A DNA stretch of 64,000 nucleotides from Stenotrophomonas rhizophila (GTDB lineage Bacteria; Pseudomonadota; Gammaproteobacteria; Xanthomonadales; Xanthomonadaceae): contig NZ_RJKV01000003.1 in NCBI RefSeq assembly GCF_003751305.1, positions 360,295 to 424,294 on the forward strand, written 5' to 3'. Numbering within the stretch: position 1 is the first letter of the stretch; each line of letters begins with the position of its first letter. A program made the position numbers and the translations under genes. This document shows, piece by piece, positions 24,639 to 33,690 of this stretch. The notes beneath the pieces are model-generated. The model did not search any database and had not been told where the DNA came from. It saw nothing but the letters and a program-made list of their open reading frames with translations.

Positions 24639-26875
24639 TTGCCGTCCTTGCCGGTGCGGGTGCCGGTATCGAAGCGCTTCCAGCCACCGTCCCAGCGCCA
24701 GCTGTGTCCGCCGCCGCTCACTTCATGCGATCCGCCCTTGGCCGGGTCATCGGCGATGCCCACGGCGAGCTGCTTGCCGCCGGCCAGGTCGAGCACCAGC
24801 ACGTCTGCATCCTTGCCGCGGTAGTGGGTGAGGCGGTCAATGCGGCTGTTGGCGCCCCGCACGGTTTCGGCAGTGCCGTCGTACTGGCCGTGCGGTTCGA
24901 GCACGCCGTAGAACGTGGTGGCAGCCTGCCCATCCACCCGCTGCAGCAGCATCGGCTCACGGCGCAGGTTGAACGAGGGATCATTCGCACCGCTCTCGCC
25001 GATCAGGGCGCGCGAGGGCGCGGTGCTGGCGAACCGGTAGGTATAGAAGCGGCCGTCCAGCAACCAGGTCAGGCTGCGTGCGTCGCTGGTCGGCTCGCTG
25101 GCCGCATCGATCCACACATGCTGGTAGCCGTTGGCCTTGCCCAGCACCGGACGTGCGGCGACCGCGGACTGCGTCTTGAAGCCCACGTCCATGATGTGGC
25201 CATTGAAGTGCAGCGGCAGGTCATAGCGTGCGGCCTTGCTGCCGGTGACACGCAGCAGATCCAGCACCACCGGCTCGCCGAGCGAGGGGTGCGAGAGCAG
25301 CGCCTGGGTACGGGTGAAGCTGACCCCGTCGTAGGCGCCCTCCATCCGTGCCGAGGCGATCTGGGTGTCGTCGCTGGCCGCGAACAGCAGCGGCGTCGGT
25401 GCCAGTGGCTGGCCCTTCTTCCAGTCGCCGCCGAAGTGGCTCTGTTCGTTCACCACCAGCGTGTTGTGCGCGATGGTCTGCCGGGCCCAGCTGCTGTTCT
25501 CCGGCAGGTAGATGCCACCGGCCTTCGCTTCGATGTTGAGGAAGCGCGCCGCGCCGTAATCGGTCACCACGCGCTGGCCGTTGTCGTAGAACAACCAGTT
25601 GAGCTTGTCGAAGTGGCCGTGACCCATGCCCTGCTTGGTGTTCTTCATCACCAGCGCCTGGCCGTTCTCGCCGCCCATGCGCAGGATCGCCAGTGCGCCT
25701 TCGGTGCCGTCCGGGCCATCGCGCAGCAGGGTCGGTACGAAGCCAAACGGCTTGGCCTTGTTCTCCGCCAGCGCCTGGGCCACCTGCAGGCCTTCGGGCG
25801 AGAGCAGCACGCGCTTCTGTGTTCTGGCGACGGACAGCAGGCGTGCATCACCGGTCTGCGCGTAGGCGATATCGATGCCGGCCACCAGTTCCTCGGTGTC
25901 CAGCCCCTTGTCGAGAATGGCGTCGTTGATCGGGAAGAAGTAGCCGCCGTAGCTGCTCTGCACCAGCGCATCGACCGCCTTGAGCAGCACGCCGTCGCGA
26001 CGCTTGAAGATGCCGCGTTGCGGTTCGTTGCGCTCGATGGCGTTGGCGAACAGGATGAACGGGGCCAGCGCATAGCGCTGGTAGTACGGGCCTTCTTCGT
26101 AATACCCGTCCGGCGAGAACAGCTGATCCACCTGTTTCAGGAAGCCGGCACTGCCATCGCGCTTGCTGCCCTGCAGGGCCTTGTCGACGTAGTTGGTGTC
26201 GCGCAGCACGTAGCCGGTCATGCCGACGGCAGCGACAGCCCAGGTGGCGTGGTTGTGGATCTTGTCGAAGTTCTCCGGCGTGCCGGACAGGAAATCGGCC
26301 ATCGCGCGGAATACGTTGTCGTCGATCGTTTTGCGGTCGGCGTCACTGAGCGTGTCGCGGATCGCGTCGTAGCCCTGCGCCGCGCTGACCAGCCAGACCG
26401 AATCGTTGAGGGTCTGCCAGAACAGCCGGCCGGGAATCTGGCCGCGGCCCTGCGGGTGCGCGCCCAGCCCCGGGTAGAGCTTGGCGTAGCCCAGCAGCAG
26501 GTCGCGGGCGAAGGTGGCATAGGCCTTGTCACCGGTCAGCCGATACAGCGCGCCGGCGGCCTGGATGGCCTGGTAATTGCGCTTGTGCTGTTCGTGCGTG
26601 TAACCGCCGCCCTTGTCCTTGGGCACCGGCACGTCGATGCCGGCCTTCATCATCGCGCGCACGCGCTGTTCGGCACGCTGCTGTTCCTTGGCGAACAGTG
26701 GTGATCGCCCACCCTCGGTACGCATCTGCGTCCACTGCGCGGCGGTGACCAGCACCGGCGCGGTGGCGGCATCGGCGGGCGCCTGCCGGGCGGCGGGCGC
26801 GGCCTGCGCGGCGGGCAACAAAGCCCCGCCAAGCGTGGCGGCGAGCAGCAGCATCAGGGGCGGGGCGTGATTCAT
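24635..26875 (-). CDS. PL17 oligoalginate lyase (heparinase II/III-like)
   Basis: Secreted exolyase of 746 residues with a signal peptide (MLLLAATLGGALLPAAQAA). An N-terminal alpha/alpha toroid carries the catalytic Asn-His in KIHNHATWAVAAVG (N208, H209) and a Tyr-rich YYEEGPYYQRYALA. The central heparinase II/III-type beta domain carries a second conserved Tyr in VVTDYGAARFLNIEAKAGG and HNTLVVNEQSHFGG. PL17 enzymes cut alginate oligomers to monouronate; a PL17 exolyase, Smlt2602, has been described from S. maltophilia. It overlaps both neighbours by ATGA, so it sits in a coupled PL6-PL17-MFS block. Confidence 0.92.
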   Translation of the reverse strand: MNHAPPLMLLLAATLGGALLPAAQAAPAARQAPADAATAPVLVTAAQWTQMRTEGGRSPLFAKEQQRAEQRVRAMMKAGIDVPVPKDKGGGYTHEQHKRNYQAIQAAGALYRLTGDKAYATFARDLLLGYAKLYPGLGAHPQGRGQIPGRLFWQTLNDSVWLVSAAQGYDAIRDTLSDADRKTIDDNVFRAMADFLSGTPENFDKIHNHATWAVAAVGMTGYVLRDTNYVDKALQGSKRDGSAGFLKQVDQLFSPDGYYEEGPYYQRYALAPFILFANAIERNEPQRGIFKRRDGVLLKAVDALVQSSYGGYFFPINDAILDKGLDTEELVAGIDIAYAQTGDARLLSVARTQKRVLLSPEGLQVAQALAENKAKPFGFVPTLLRDGPDGTEGALAILRMGGENGQALVMKNTKQGMGHGHFDKLNWLFYDNGQRVVTDYGAARFLNIEAKAGGIYLPENSSWARQTIAHNTLVVNEQSHFGGDWKKGQPLAPTPLLFAASDDTQIASARMEGAYDGVSFTRTQALLSHPSLGEPVVLDLLRVTGSKAARYDLPLHFNGHIMDVGFKTQSAVAARPVLGKANGYQHVWIDAASEPTSDARSLTWLLDGRFYTYRFASTAPSRALIGESGANDPSFNLRREPMLLQRVDGQAATTFYGVLEPHGQYDGTAETVRGANSRIDRLTHYRGKDADVLVLDLAGGKQLAVGIADDPAKGGSHEVSGGGHSWRWDGGWKRFDTGTRTGKDGK

Positions 26876-29097
26876 GGCAGGGCCTCAACAGGGGTATCGG
26901 ACAGCAACGGCGCGGTGGCCGTCAGCGGGTTGTCGCCCATGCGCAGGGTCGGTTCCCCGACGCGATGGCTGAAACGGATGCGGCCGCTGCGGTCGAAGCG
27001 GTTGTCGCGGATGCTGGCGAACTGCACGCCATGCAGGCGCAGGCTGGTGTCATCGGCCACCCCTGCCTGCTCGAACTGGTTGCCGTGCACCTGCAGCGCC
27101 GGACCGAACGTGCTTTCGTCGGTGCCGCCGCGATACAGGTTCACCACCGGCCCGCCGATGCGGCGGAACGTGGAGTCCAGCAGATCGACCTGCTCGGCGT
27201 TGTAGGTGCCCAGATCGTCGGTCTCCGCGGCCGCGGCGATCACGCTGCCGGTGATGTCCTCCACCGTGACGTGGGCCAGTGCGATCCGCGCGGCCAGGCT
27301 GCCCTTGCCGGTGGCGATCACATCGAAGGCCTTGTTGGCGGTCAGCCCGTGCACGCGGCTGTCCTCGATGCGCAGCGTGTAGTTGAAGGCCTGGCTGCCG
27401 GGCGGCACGCGGATCACCGCGTTGCCGGCGGCATCCGGGGCGAGCGCGCCGTCGATGTCCAGCCGCGCCAGGCGCAGCGAACCGCGTGCGCCGATCTCGA
27501 ACAGGCTCGGCCGCGAGAACTGCACGCTGGCCTGGCCACGTGCGGGGCCGACCACGCTGAGCGGATGGTCCACCGCCAGCACCTGGCTCACGGTGTAGCG
27601 GCCGCGCTGCAGCTGCAGGCGGTCGCCGGGGGCGCTGGCGGCCACGGCGGCGGTGAGAGTGTCCTCGCCCGGTGCGACCCTGCGCACGGCGCCGCTGTCC
27701 AAGGCGGTGGTCGGCAGGGTCTTGGGGTACCAGTCCACGCCGACCTGGTCGCGGGCAATCGGGGTCAGATCGCGCGGGGCACCGGCATCGATGGCGGCGG
27801 TGGGGTAGAGCAGGCCGTTGGCCGCGCGCTGCAGGGCCAGGGTCTGGCCGCTGACACCGCCAGGGAAGCCGGCAGACGCGGCAGGGCTCTGCACATTGCC
27901 CGCGAAGCTGATGCCGGAGAGATCGCCCTGCGTGCGCAGCAGCTCGCGGTGCCCATCGCCGATGAACAGGTTGCCGGCGATGCGGCTGTTCACCGGCATC
28001 GCATTGCGCTCCTCATCCAGCCCCGCGCCCAGCAACAGGGTGCCGACCTGGATGAAGCTGTTGCGTTCAATCACCGCGTGATCGATCTGCTCGTAGCGGT
28101 TCAACGGCGCGTCGTGGGTACCGGCCATCACACTCAACGCCGCAGCGAAGTTGTCGCCGGCGATGCCTTCGAAGTAATTGTCGCGCACCGTCTGGTTGCG
28201 GTTGATCACGCGCACGCCACCGGTATGCGCCTTGCCATGGCCGAGGAACACATTGCGTTCGACCCGGTTGCCGTGGCCGTGGCGCAGCACCAGTGAGCCG
28301 CGCGAGTCCTGGAAGACGTTGCCACGGTAGGTGTTGCCGCCGGACTTGTTGGAGACGATCTCCACCTCGCCATCGCACTGCTCGAACCAGTTGTTCTCCA
28401 CCACGGTGCGCGAATCGGACTGCGAATCGTGGCTGGTGCCGATGCGCATCGTCTCGCCGCCGTTGGCGCCCAGGTTGGGGCGCGGGCCGAACCAGTTGTG
28501 GTCGATGCGGTGCTGGTTGTCCAGGCCGCTGGTGGCGTTGCGCACCACCACCAGGGTGGTGCCCGCATTGGTCTTGCCGACCAGCTGGTTGTGGTCGAAG
28601 CGGTTGTGCTGGCCGTACAGCGCCACCCAGTGATCGGACTGCTGGCGGTCCGGTTTGTTGTAGCGGTCGATGACGATCCCGGTCACCCGGCTGTGGTTGG
28701 CCCACTCACTGGCGGACCGCCGGAATGACACCACTTCGCCACCCGGCGCCCAACCATCGCGGAAGACAAGGTTGGAGACCTCCAGGTGCTCACCGGCCAG
28801 ACGCAGCTGGGACTGGCCGCTGAGAATCACCTTGCCGGGGGTCTGCGCCGTCAACTTAATTGGTTGACCAATTTTGCCGGTGCCCCGGAAAAGCAGGTCC
28901 ATGTCGCGCCAGACGCCGTCCGCCAGGATCACCGTATCGCCGGGGGCGAGGGCGCGTACCGCGGTGGCATAGGCAGCAGCGTCGCGCACCAGATAATCGG
29001 CCGCCACGGCAGGGAATGCCGCCAGGGACAGGCTCAACAGCAAGGCCTTGGCCATGGGACGCCGCGCCAACGGCGCATGCGAGTGTTGCAAAGTCAC
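26872..29097 (-). CDS. PL6 alginate lyase (chondroitinase-B-like), first gene of the operon
   Basis: Secreted endolyase of 741 residues, a right-handed beta-helix of the PL6 family. The catalytic Lys and Arg lie in SNKSGGNTYRGN (K251) and RGSLVLRHGHGN (R272), 21 residues apart as in chondroitinase B. A second beta-helix domain fills the C-terminal ~300 residues, the two-domain form. I chose the GTG start because GGAGGG precedes it by 7 nt; an ATG 14 codons downstream has no such site. The signal peptide then has an n-region LARRPMAKA before LLLSLSLAAFPAVAA. The gene carries an operator-like palindrome at codons 76-81. Confidence 0.92.
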   Translation of the reverse strand: MTLQHSHAPLARRPMAKALLLSLSLAAFPAVAADYLVRDAAAYATAVRALAPGDTVILADGVWRDMDLLFRGTGKIGQPIKLTAQTPGKVILSGQSQLRLAGEHLEVSNLVFRDGWAPGGEVVSFRRSASEWANHSRVTGIVIDRYNKPDRQQSDHWVALYGQHNRFDHNQLVGKTNAGTTLVVVRNATSGLDNQHRIDHNWFGPRPNLGANGGETMRIGTSHDSQSDSRTVVENNWFEQCDGEVEIVSNKSGGNTYRGNVFQDSRGSLVLRHGHGNRVERNVFLGHGKAHTGGVRVINRNQTVRDNYFEGIAGDNFAAALSVMAGTHDAPLNRYEQIDHAVIERNSFIQVGTLLLGAGLDEERNAMPVNSRIAGNLFIGDGHRELLRTQGDLSGISFAGNVQSPAASAGFPGGVSGQTLALQRAANGLLYPTAAIDAGAPRDLTPIARDQVGVDWYPKTLPTTALDSGAVRRVAPGEDTLTAAVAASAPGDRLQLQRGRYTVSQVLAVDHPLSVVGPARGQASVQFSRPSLFEIGARGSLRLARLDIDGALAPDAAGNAVIRVPPGSQAFNYTLRIEDSRVHGLTANKAFDVIATGKGSLAARIALAHVTVEDITGSVIAAAAETDDLGTYNAEQVDLLDSTFRRIGGPVVNLYRGGTDESTFGPALQVHGNQFEQAGVADDTSLRLHGVQFASIRDNRFDRSGRIRFSHRVGEPTLRMGDNPLTATAPLLSDTPVEALP
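28858..28873. promoter_or_regulatory. UxuR/ExuR-type palindrome inside the PL6 coding region
   Basis: AATTGGTTGACCAATT has two perfect 7-base arms around TG. Apart from the two central bases it equals the E. coli UxuR/ExuR-type hexuronate operator AATTGGT-AT-ACCAATT. FadR-family GntR regulators use this type of site, and one is encoded at 32358-33104. It lies about 225-240 nt inside PL6 and is written with codons AAA ATT GGT CAA CCA ATT, uncommon in this GC-rich gene. Confidence 0.7.
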
Positions 29098-29104
29098 GGG
29101 CTTA

Positions 29105-29110
29105 CCCTCC
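29105..29110 (-). promoter_or_regulatory. Strong Shine-Dalgarno that fixes the PL6 GTG start
   Basis: GGAGGG on the minus strand, 7 nt before the GTG at 29097. The downstream ATG at 29055 has only GC-rich sequence before it, so the GTG is favoured and adds 14 residues to the signal-peptide n-region. Confidence 0.75.
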
Positions 29111-29142
29111 CAGATCAACCGTGGCGACTGACGCGAGACACG

Positions 29143-29173
29143 ATCCTAACAGGTTGCCCGGCGCGCACGTCAA
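29143..29173 (-). promoter_or_regulatory. Candidate promoter of the PL6-PL17-MFS-SDR-esterase-kdgK operon
   Basis: On the minus strand TTGACG (29173-29168) is followed by 19 bp and TAGGAT (29148-29143). The start site would be about 40 nt before the GTG. The -35 lies about 10 bp downstream of the 8-bp inverted repeat at 29183-29209. Confidence 0.55.
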
Positions 29174-29182
29174 CCACAATCG

Positions 29183-29209
29183 CATACCACTTTAGGTGCA
29201 TGTGGTATG
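29183..29209. promoter_or_regulatory. Perfect 8-bp inverted repeat in the divergent alginate promoter region
   Basis: CATACCAC (29183-29190), 11 bp, GTGGTATG (29202-29209). It lies just upstream of the minus-strand -35. A further GTGGTCTG occurs twice (29209-29216 and 29257-29264). The GTGGTAT half resembles the GGTAT half of hexuronate GntR operators, but the 11-bp spacing is not that of a simple FadR-family site. Confidence 0.5.
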
Positions 29210-29290
29210 TGGTCTGCGCATTTTTCTGCTGCGTCCGCACATTAATTCCATGCAAAGTGGTCTGGACGGTTGTTAGGGGTAGACTTTAGT

Positions 29291-29328
29291 ACCAATTCAT
29301 TGACATTGGTTCATCAGTCGTGAATCTT
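29291..29328 (+). promoter_or_regulatory. Promoter and overlapping palindrome of the TonB-dependent receptor gene
   Basis: ACCAAT-N8-ATTGGT (29291-29310) spans a perfect -35 TTGACA (29300-29305). A weak -10 is GAATCT or AATCTT near 29322-29328. The palindrome therefore covers the RNA-polymerase contact, as expected for a repressor. The half-sites are those of the intragenic PL6 site but in opposite order. Confidence 0.55.
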
Positions 29329-29378
29329 CCGGATCGAATCCGTGTAATCGGACGATCCATCCTGGGAGGGAGATCACG

Positions 29379-32270
29379 ATGTTGCATGACCGCCGTACGG
29401 CCTCACCACGAGGCCTCCGCCGCACCGCGCTGCACAGCGCGCTGTTCTATGCCCTGTGCGCCACCGCGGCACTGCCGCTGGCCCACGCACAGGATGCCGA
29501 AGCACCCGCCTCGCCGCCGGGGCAAGCCACCACGCTGGATCAGGTCCAGGTGACCGGCATCCGCGGCACCATCCAGACCTCGATCGACAAGAAGCGCGAG
29601 GAGACCGTGGTCTCCGATGTGCTGGCCGCTGACGACATCGGTGATCTGCCGGCGCTGTCGATCGGTGAAGCGATCGAAACGATCACCGGTGCCTCCACCC
29701 ACCGCGAGAAGGGCGGTGCGTCGGAAATCTCGATCCGTGGCCTGGGGCCGTTCCTCGGTTCGTCCACCTTCAATGGCCGCGAGGCCACCAATGGCAGTGG
29801 CGACCGCTCGGTGAACTTCAACCAGTTCCCGTCCGAGTTGATCAACACCGTGGCGATCTACAAGACCCAGCGCGCCGACTTCGTCGAAGGTGGCGTGGCC
29901 GGCACGATCAACATGGAGACGGTCAAACCACTGGAGTACGGCAAACGCACGTTCCAGCTCGATGGCCGGGGCACCTGGCAGGACTACGATGACCGTCTGA
30001 AGGACAAGGACGGCGTCGGCTGGCGCGGTACCGCCAGCTACATCGACCAGTTCGACATGGGCAACGCCGGCAAGCTCGGTGTCTCCATCGGTGTGCAGGC
30101 GCTGGAAGGCAGCAACCCGGAAGAGATGTTCTCCAGCAGCTCCACCTGGGTGGCCTGCGATGGCCGTGAAGTGGTCGGCGCGACGCGCAACTGCACCCAG
30201 GTCAATGGCAACCAGGTCGCCAACGGCGTGCCGTATTACCTGGTGCCCAGCAGCCGCATCTACCGCCAGTTCATCGAGCACGACAAACGCGATTCGCAGT
30301 TCGCCGCGCTGCAGTGGCGGCCCAGCGATACGGTGGAAGTGAACCTGGATTACCAGCACTCCAAGCGCGATTACACCGAAGACCGCTCGGATCTGTCGCT
30401 GTCCTCGATGATGCGCAACCTCAACAACCGCGTGGTCACCGACGATGGCGCGCTGCTGCACCACACCGGCAGCACCACGGTCGATTCCACCGGCAATTTC
30501 CTGGAGCGCCAGGAGGAATACACCGGCGGCGGGCTCAACGTGATCTTCCGGCCGAGCCCGGCGTGGACGCTGTCCACCGATCTGTCCTACTCCAACACCG
30601 AGCGCGATCAGATCGAACGCAGCACCCGGCTGCGCGCCGGTCGCACCGACGTCAACGGCAGGCCGGTCGGCGGCATCAAGAACACCCGCTACGTCGATTA
30701 CACCTATGACTACAGCGGTGACGTGCCGAGCATCTATCTTGATCCCGCGTTCGATGTGAACAACCCGGACAACTTCACCGATTCGGCGCTGGTGCGTCGT
30801 CGCCAGCAGCATCGCGAGCACACCATCCGTGCCGGCCGCTTCGATGCCACGTTCACCCCGGAAAGCGGCTTCTTCACCGCGATCAAGGGTGGCCTGCGCC
30901 GCTCCGAGGCGACCTACACCGATTACACCGACACCGTGGATGTGACCACCACCAATGTCGCTGCGATCCGCGCTGCCAACCAGGCCTGCCGTCAGGCCTT
31001 CCCGCAGGACGATTTCCTGGCCAATGCCAGTGGCAACACCATCGACCAGTGGGCCAGCTTCGACAGCCGCTGCCTGTTCAAGGCCTTCACCGGCGCCGAC
31101 GACACCGGTCTGAGCGCGGACCTGCGCAACCCGGCCAACAACGATGTCACCGAGAAAACCAGCGCGCTGTACCTGATGGGCGATTACAGCGCCGAATGGT
31201 TCGGCCTGCCGGTGACCGGCAACATCGGCGTGCGTGGCGTGCGGACCGAGGTACGCTCGGTCGGCCTGCGCAGCGGTCTGGATGTGATCAACAATCCCGA
31301 CGGCACCGTGACCCTGGAGCCGACCGGCGATTTCACCTCGCAGGTGCTCAAGTCCAGCAATACCGAATGGCTGCCCAGCTTCAACGCCGCCTTCGAACTG
31401 CGCCCGGACCTGCTGCTTCGCGTCGGCGCCTATCGGGCGATGTCGCGTCCGGATCTGGCCGCTGAAGGCTATGGCCGCACCTTCAACCTGGGCGAGGTGG
31501 ATACCGAGTTCAACAGCGTGGGCGATGCACTGCGCAGCATCACCGCCACCGGCAACCCGCGCGCCAAACCGTTGATGTCATGGAATGGCGATCTCTCGCT
31601 GGAGTGGTACGCCAACGAAGACACCATGCTGTCCGGTGCGCTGTACTACAAGCAGTTCAACGGCGGCTCGATGCCGGTGATCGTCAACGAGACCTTCGAT
31701 ATCGATGGTCAGAGCGTGACCGTGCCGGTGGAGCAGCTGGCCACCAGCGACCAGAAGAGCGATCTGTTCGGCGTGGAGTTCACCGCCTCGCACAGCTTCT
31801 CCTACCTGCCGGGGATCTTCTCCGGGCTGGGCGTGAAGGCCAGCTACAACTACGCCGATTCCAACTTCAAGACCGAAGACCTGCGCCTGGGCGAGTCCAC
31901 CGACCCGGCCACCGGCGTGGTGACCCCGGGCATCGTCGAGCCGGCCAATATCTTCGGTCTGTCCAAGCATGTGGCCTCGGCGCAGGTGTACTGGGGCCTG
32001 GGCAAGCTCGATCTGCAGGCGATCTACAAGTACCGCTCCGACTATTACCAGCAGTTTGTCGGCGACCCGTCGCAGAACCGCTATGTGCGTGACAATGGCT
32101 CGCTGGACTTCCGCGCCACCTACAAAGTGAACAAGCACTTGTCGTTGTCGCTGTCGGCCAGCAACCTCACCGATGAGCCGCGGGTGTCGGATATGCCCAT
32201 CCTCGGCAGCTTCCGCGAGTACACCACGTACGGGCGGCGGTATTATCTGGGGGTGCGCTACCGCTTCTGA
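29379..32270 (+). CDS. TonB-dependent receptor of the alginate locus
   Basis: Outer-membrane receptor of 963 residues. The signal peptide ends near ALPLAHAQ, followed by a TonB-box-like TLDQVQVTGIR, then the plug (VVSDVLAADDIGDLPALSIG, ISIRGLG) and a 22-strand barrel ending in YYLGVRYRF with the terminal Phe. The IREAI-type plug start and size fit the carbohydrate-uptake receptors abundant in Xanthomonadaceae. It should import alginate fragments for the periplasmic lyases. GGGAGGG precedes the ATG. It is divergent from the lyase operon and shares its regulatory region. The GntR gene follows 87 nt downstream. Confidence 0.92.
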   Translation: MLHDRRTASPRGLRRTALHSALFYALCATAALPLAHAQDAEAPASPPGQATTLDQVQVTGIRGTIQTSIDKKREETVVSDVLAADDIGDLPALSIGEAIETITGASTHREKGGASEISIRGLGPFLGSSTFNGREATNGSGDRSVNFNQFPSELINTVAIYKTQRADFVEGGVAGTINMETVKPLEYGKRTFQLDGRGTWQDYDDRLKDKDGVGWRGTASYIDQFDMGNAGKLGVSIGVQALEGSNPEEMFSSSSTWVACDGREVVGATRNCTQVNGNQVANGVPYYLVPSSRIYRQFIEHDKRDSQFAALQWRPSDTVEVNLDYQHSKRDYTEDRSDLSLSSMMRNLNNRVVTDDGALLHHTGSTTVDSTGNFLERQEEYTGGGLNVIFRPSPAWTLSTDLSYSNTERDQIERSTRLRAGRTDVNGRPVGGIKNTRYVDYTYDYSGDVPSIYLDPAFDVNNPDNFTDSALVRRRQQHREHTIRAGRFDATFTPESGFFTAIKGGLRRSEATYTDYTDTVDVTTTNVAAIRAANQACRQAFPQDDFLANASGNTIDQWASFDSRCLFKAFTGADDTGLSADLRNPANNDVTEKTSALYLMGDYSAEWFGLPVTGNIGVRGVRTEVRSVGLRSGLDVINNPDGTVTLEPTGDFTSQVLKSSNTEWLPSFNAAFELRPDLLLRVGAYRAMSRPDLAAEGYGRTFNLGEVDTEFNSVGDALRSITATGNPRAKPLMSWNGDLSLEWYANEDTMLSGALYYKQFNGGSMPVIVNETFDIDGQSVTVPVEQLATSDQKSDLFGVEFTASHSFSYLPGIFSGLGVKASYNYADSNFKTEDLRLGESTDPATGVVTPGIVEPANIFGLSKHVASAQVYWGLGKLDLQAIYKYRSDYYQQFVGDPSQNRYVRDNGSLDFRATYKVNKHLSLSLSASNLTDEPRVSDMPILGSFREYTTYGRRYYLGVRYRF

Positions 32271-32357
32271 GGTCAGTGGCGCGGTTTTTCCGACCGCGCC
32301 GCTCTCTCAAGGCGCGGTCGCGTGTCGGTCCCCAGCCACCTGTCAGCCAGGCCTTTG

Positions 32358-33104
32358 ATGATGTCCGAACCCCGTCTGTACCAGTCCATTGCTGCCGAAA
32401 TCGTCGCGCTGATCGAGAAGGGCGAATTCCCGCCGGGCTCGCGCCTGCCGGGCGAACGCGACCTGGCCGAACGCCTGGGCGTGAGCCGGGTGACGGTGCG
32501 CGAGGCGGAAATCGCGCTGGAAGCGCAGGGCCTGATCACCATCAAGACCGGCTCCGGCGTGTACGTGAAGGCCAAGCCGTCGCAGGCGCCGGGCGCACTG
32601 CCCGACGTCTCGGCGTTCGACCTGACCGCGGCGCGTGCGGTGATCGAGGCCGAGGCGGCCGCGATGGCGGCCAGCCGCATCACCGATGCCGAACTGGAGG
32701 ATCTGGCCGGCCTGATCGCGGCCATGGTCGATCCGAATTCGGGCGAGGCGGCGGCCAGCGAGGCGGATCGGCAGTTCCACCTGTCGATCGCGCGGATCGC
32801 CGGCAACCCGGTGGTGGAGCACTGCGTGCAGCTGATCTGGCGGATGCGCAACGAGCTGCCGCGGGTCAAGCAGGTCTACGCCAACGTCTGCCACAACGAC
32901 GATGACACCCGCGACGAGGAACACACCCGGATTCTGGATGCACTGCGCCAGCGCGACCCGGCAGCGGCGCGGTCGGCCATGCGCAACCACTTCCAGCGGC
33001 TGTTCGAATCGATGCTGGAAGCTACCGAGAATGAAGCGCTGGCTGAAATCCGCCGGCGCACCCAGCAGGACCGCGAACGCTTCATGGCCGCGACCGGGCA
33101 CTGA
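32358..33104 (+). CDS. FadR-subfamily GntR transcriptional regulator
   Basis: Regulator of 248 residues. The N-terminal winged helix-turn-helix reads IVALIEKGEFPPGSRLPGER then LGVSRVTVREAEIALEAQGLI. The C-terminal FCD domain has the metal-site residues in DRQFHLSIARIAGN and DEEHTRILDALRQRD. FCD-type GntR proteins respond to uronates and similar acids and bind TTGGT-N2-ACCAA operators, one of which is present in PL6. It probably represses both divergent alginate transcripts until KDG or DEH appears. The start is uncertain: ATG 32358, ATG 32361 or an upstream GTG at 32322. Confidence 0.9.
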   Translation: MMSEPRLYQSIAAEIVALIEKGEFPPGSRLPGERDLAERLGVSRVTVREAEIALEAQGLITIKTGSGVYVKAKPSQAPGALPDVSAFDLTAARAVIEAEAAAMAASRITDAELEDLAGLIAAMVDPNSGEAAASEADRQFHLSIARIAGNPVVEHCVQLIWRMRNELPRVKQVYANVCHNDDDTRDEEHTRILDALRQRDPAAARSAMRNHFQRLFESMLEATENEALAEIRRRTQQDRERFMAATGH

Positions 33105-33125
33105 GCCCGGCGCGTACCGGCGGGC

Positions 33126-33515
33126 TTATTCGCCCTGGTACTGCTTTTCTTCGACCAGCTGCGAGCCGGCGATGCGGTTGATTTCGTTCTTCACTTTGAC
33201 CCGCTCGCCATTGGTGCCATAGACACCGCGCGCCAGCTGGATGAAGGCATCGTCGAACACCTGCGCCGCTTCCTTGTCGCGCAGCTGATCCTGGATCTCC
33301 CACATGCGCTCGTTGATTGCCTTGAGCTGCGTCTTCAGCGCATCCAGCCCGGGCTGAGCGCTTACCTGCTGCTGCCACAGCGGCCACAGGCCATCGAGTT
33401 CCTTGCGGACGTTGGCGTTCTTGCCCGCATCGGCGATGCGTTCGGCCTTGATTTCCAGGATGGTGATCTTGTCGATCAGCTCGCCAATCGATACCGGGGT
33501 CAGGATCGCGTCCAC
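33126..33515 (-). CDS. DUF6165 family protein
   Basis: Cytoplasmic alpha-helical protein of 129 residues with family landmarks ILTPVSIGELIDKITILEIK, LKAINERMWEIQDQLR and VYGTNGERVKVKNEINR. DUF6165 proteins occur near LPS and glycosyltransferase genes in many Proteobacteria, but the function is unknown. The start is GTG; an ATG 5 nt upstream is out of frame. Convergent with the GntR gene, 21 nt apart, and divergent from the porin-like gene. Confidence 0.85.
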   Translation of the reverse strand: MDAILTPVSIGELIDKITILEIKAERIADAGKNANVRKELDGLWPLWQQQVSAQPGLDALKTQLKAINERMWEIQDQLRDKEAAQVFDDAFIQLARGVYGTNGERVKVKNEINRIAGSQLVEEKQYQGE

Positions 33516-33690
33516 GCCATTACTCGCAACAGGTCAGAGTGGCCATGATACCGCGCACCTCCGGGCACCACCCTGACGCAGGATTTACAGAAACGTTGCG
33601 CCGATCGCGCGGGTAGGCCATGGCGGCTTTACGGCCCACCTGGGGAGACTGTCGCTCTCGACGGCGCGGCCGTCATCTGGAGTGGGACAC

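Noticed and set aside
32278..32300. GGCGCGGT/ACCGCGCC hairpin after the TonB receptor gene
   Set aside because: No U tract on either strand and the regulator gene follows closely, so I do not call it a terminator; it may be a weak attenuator.
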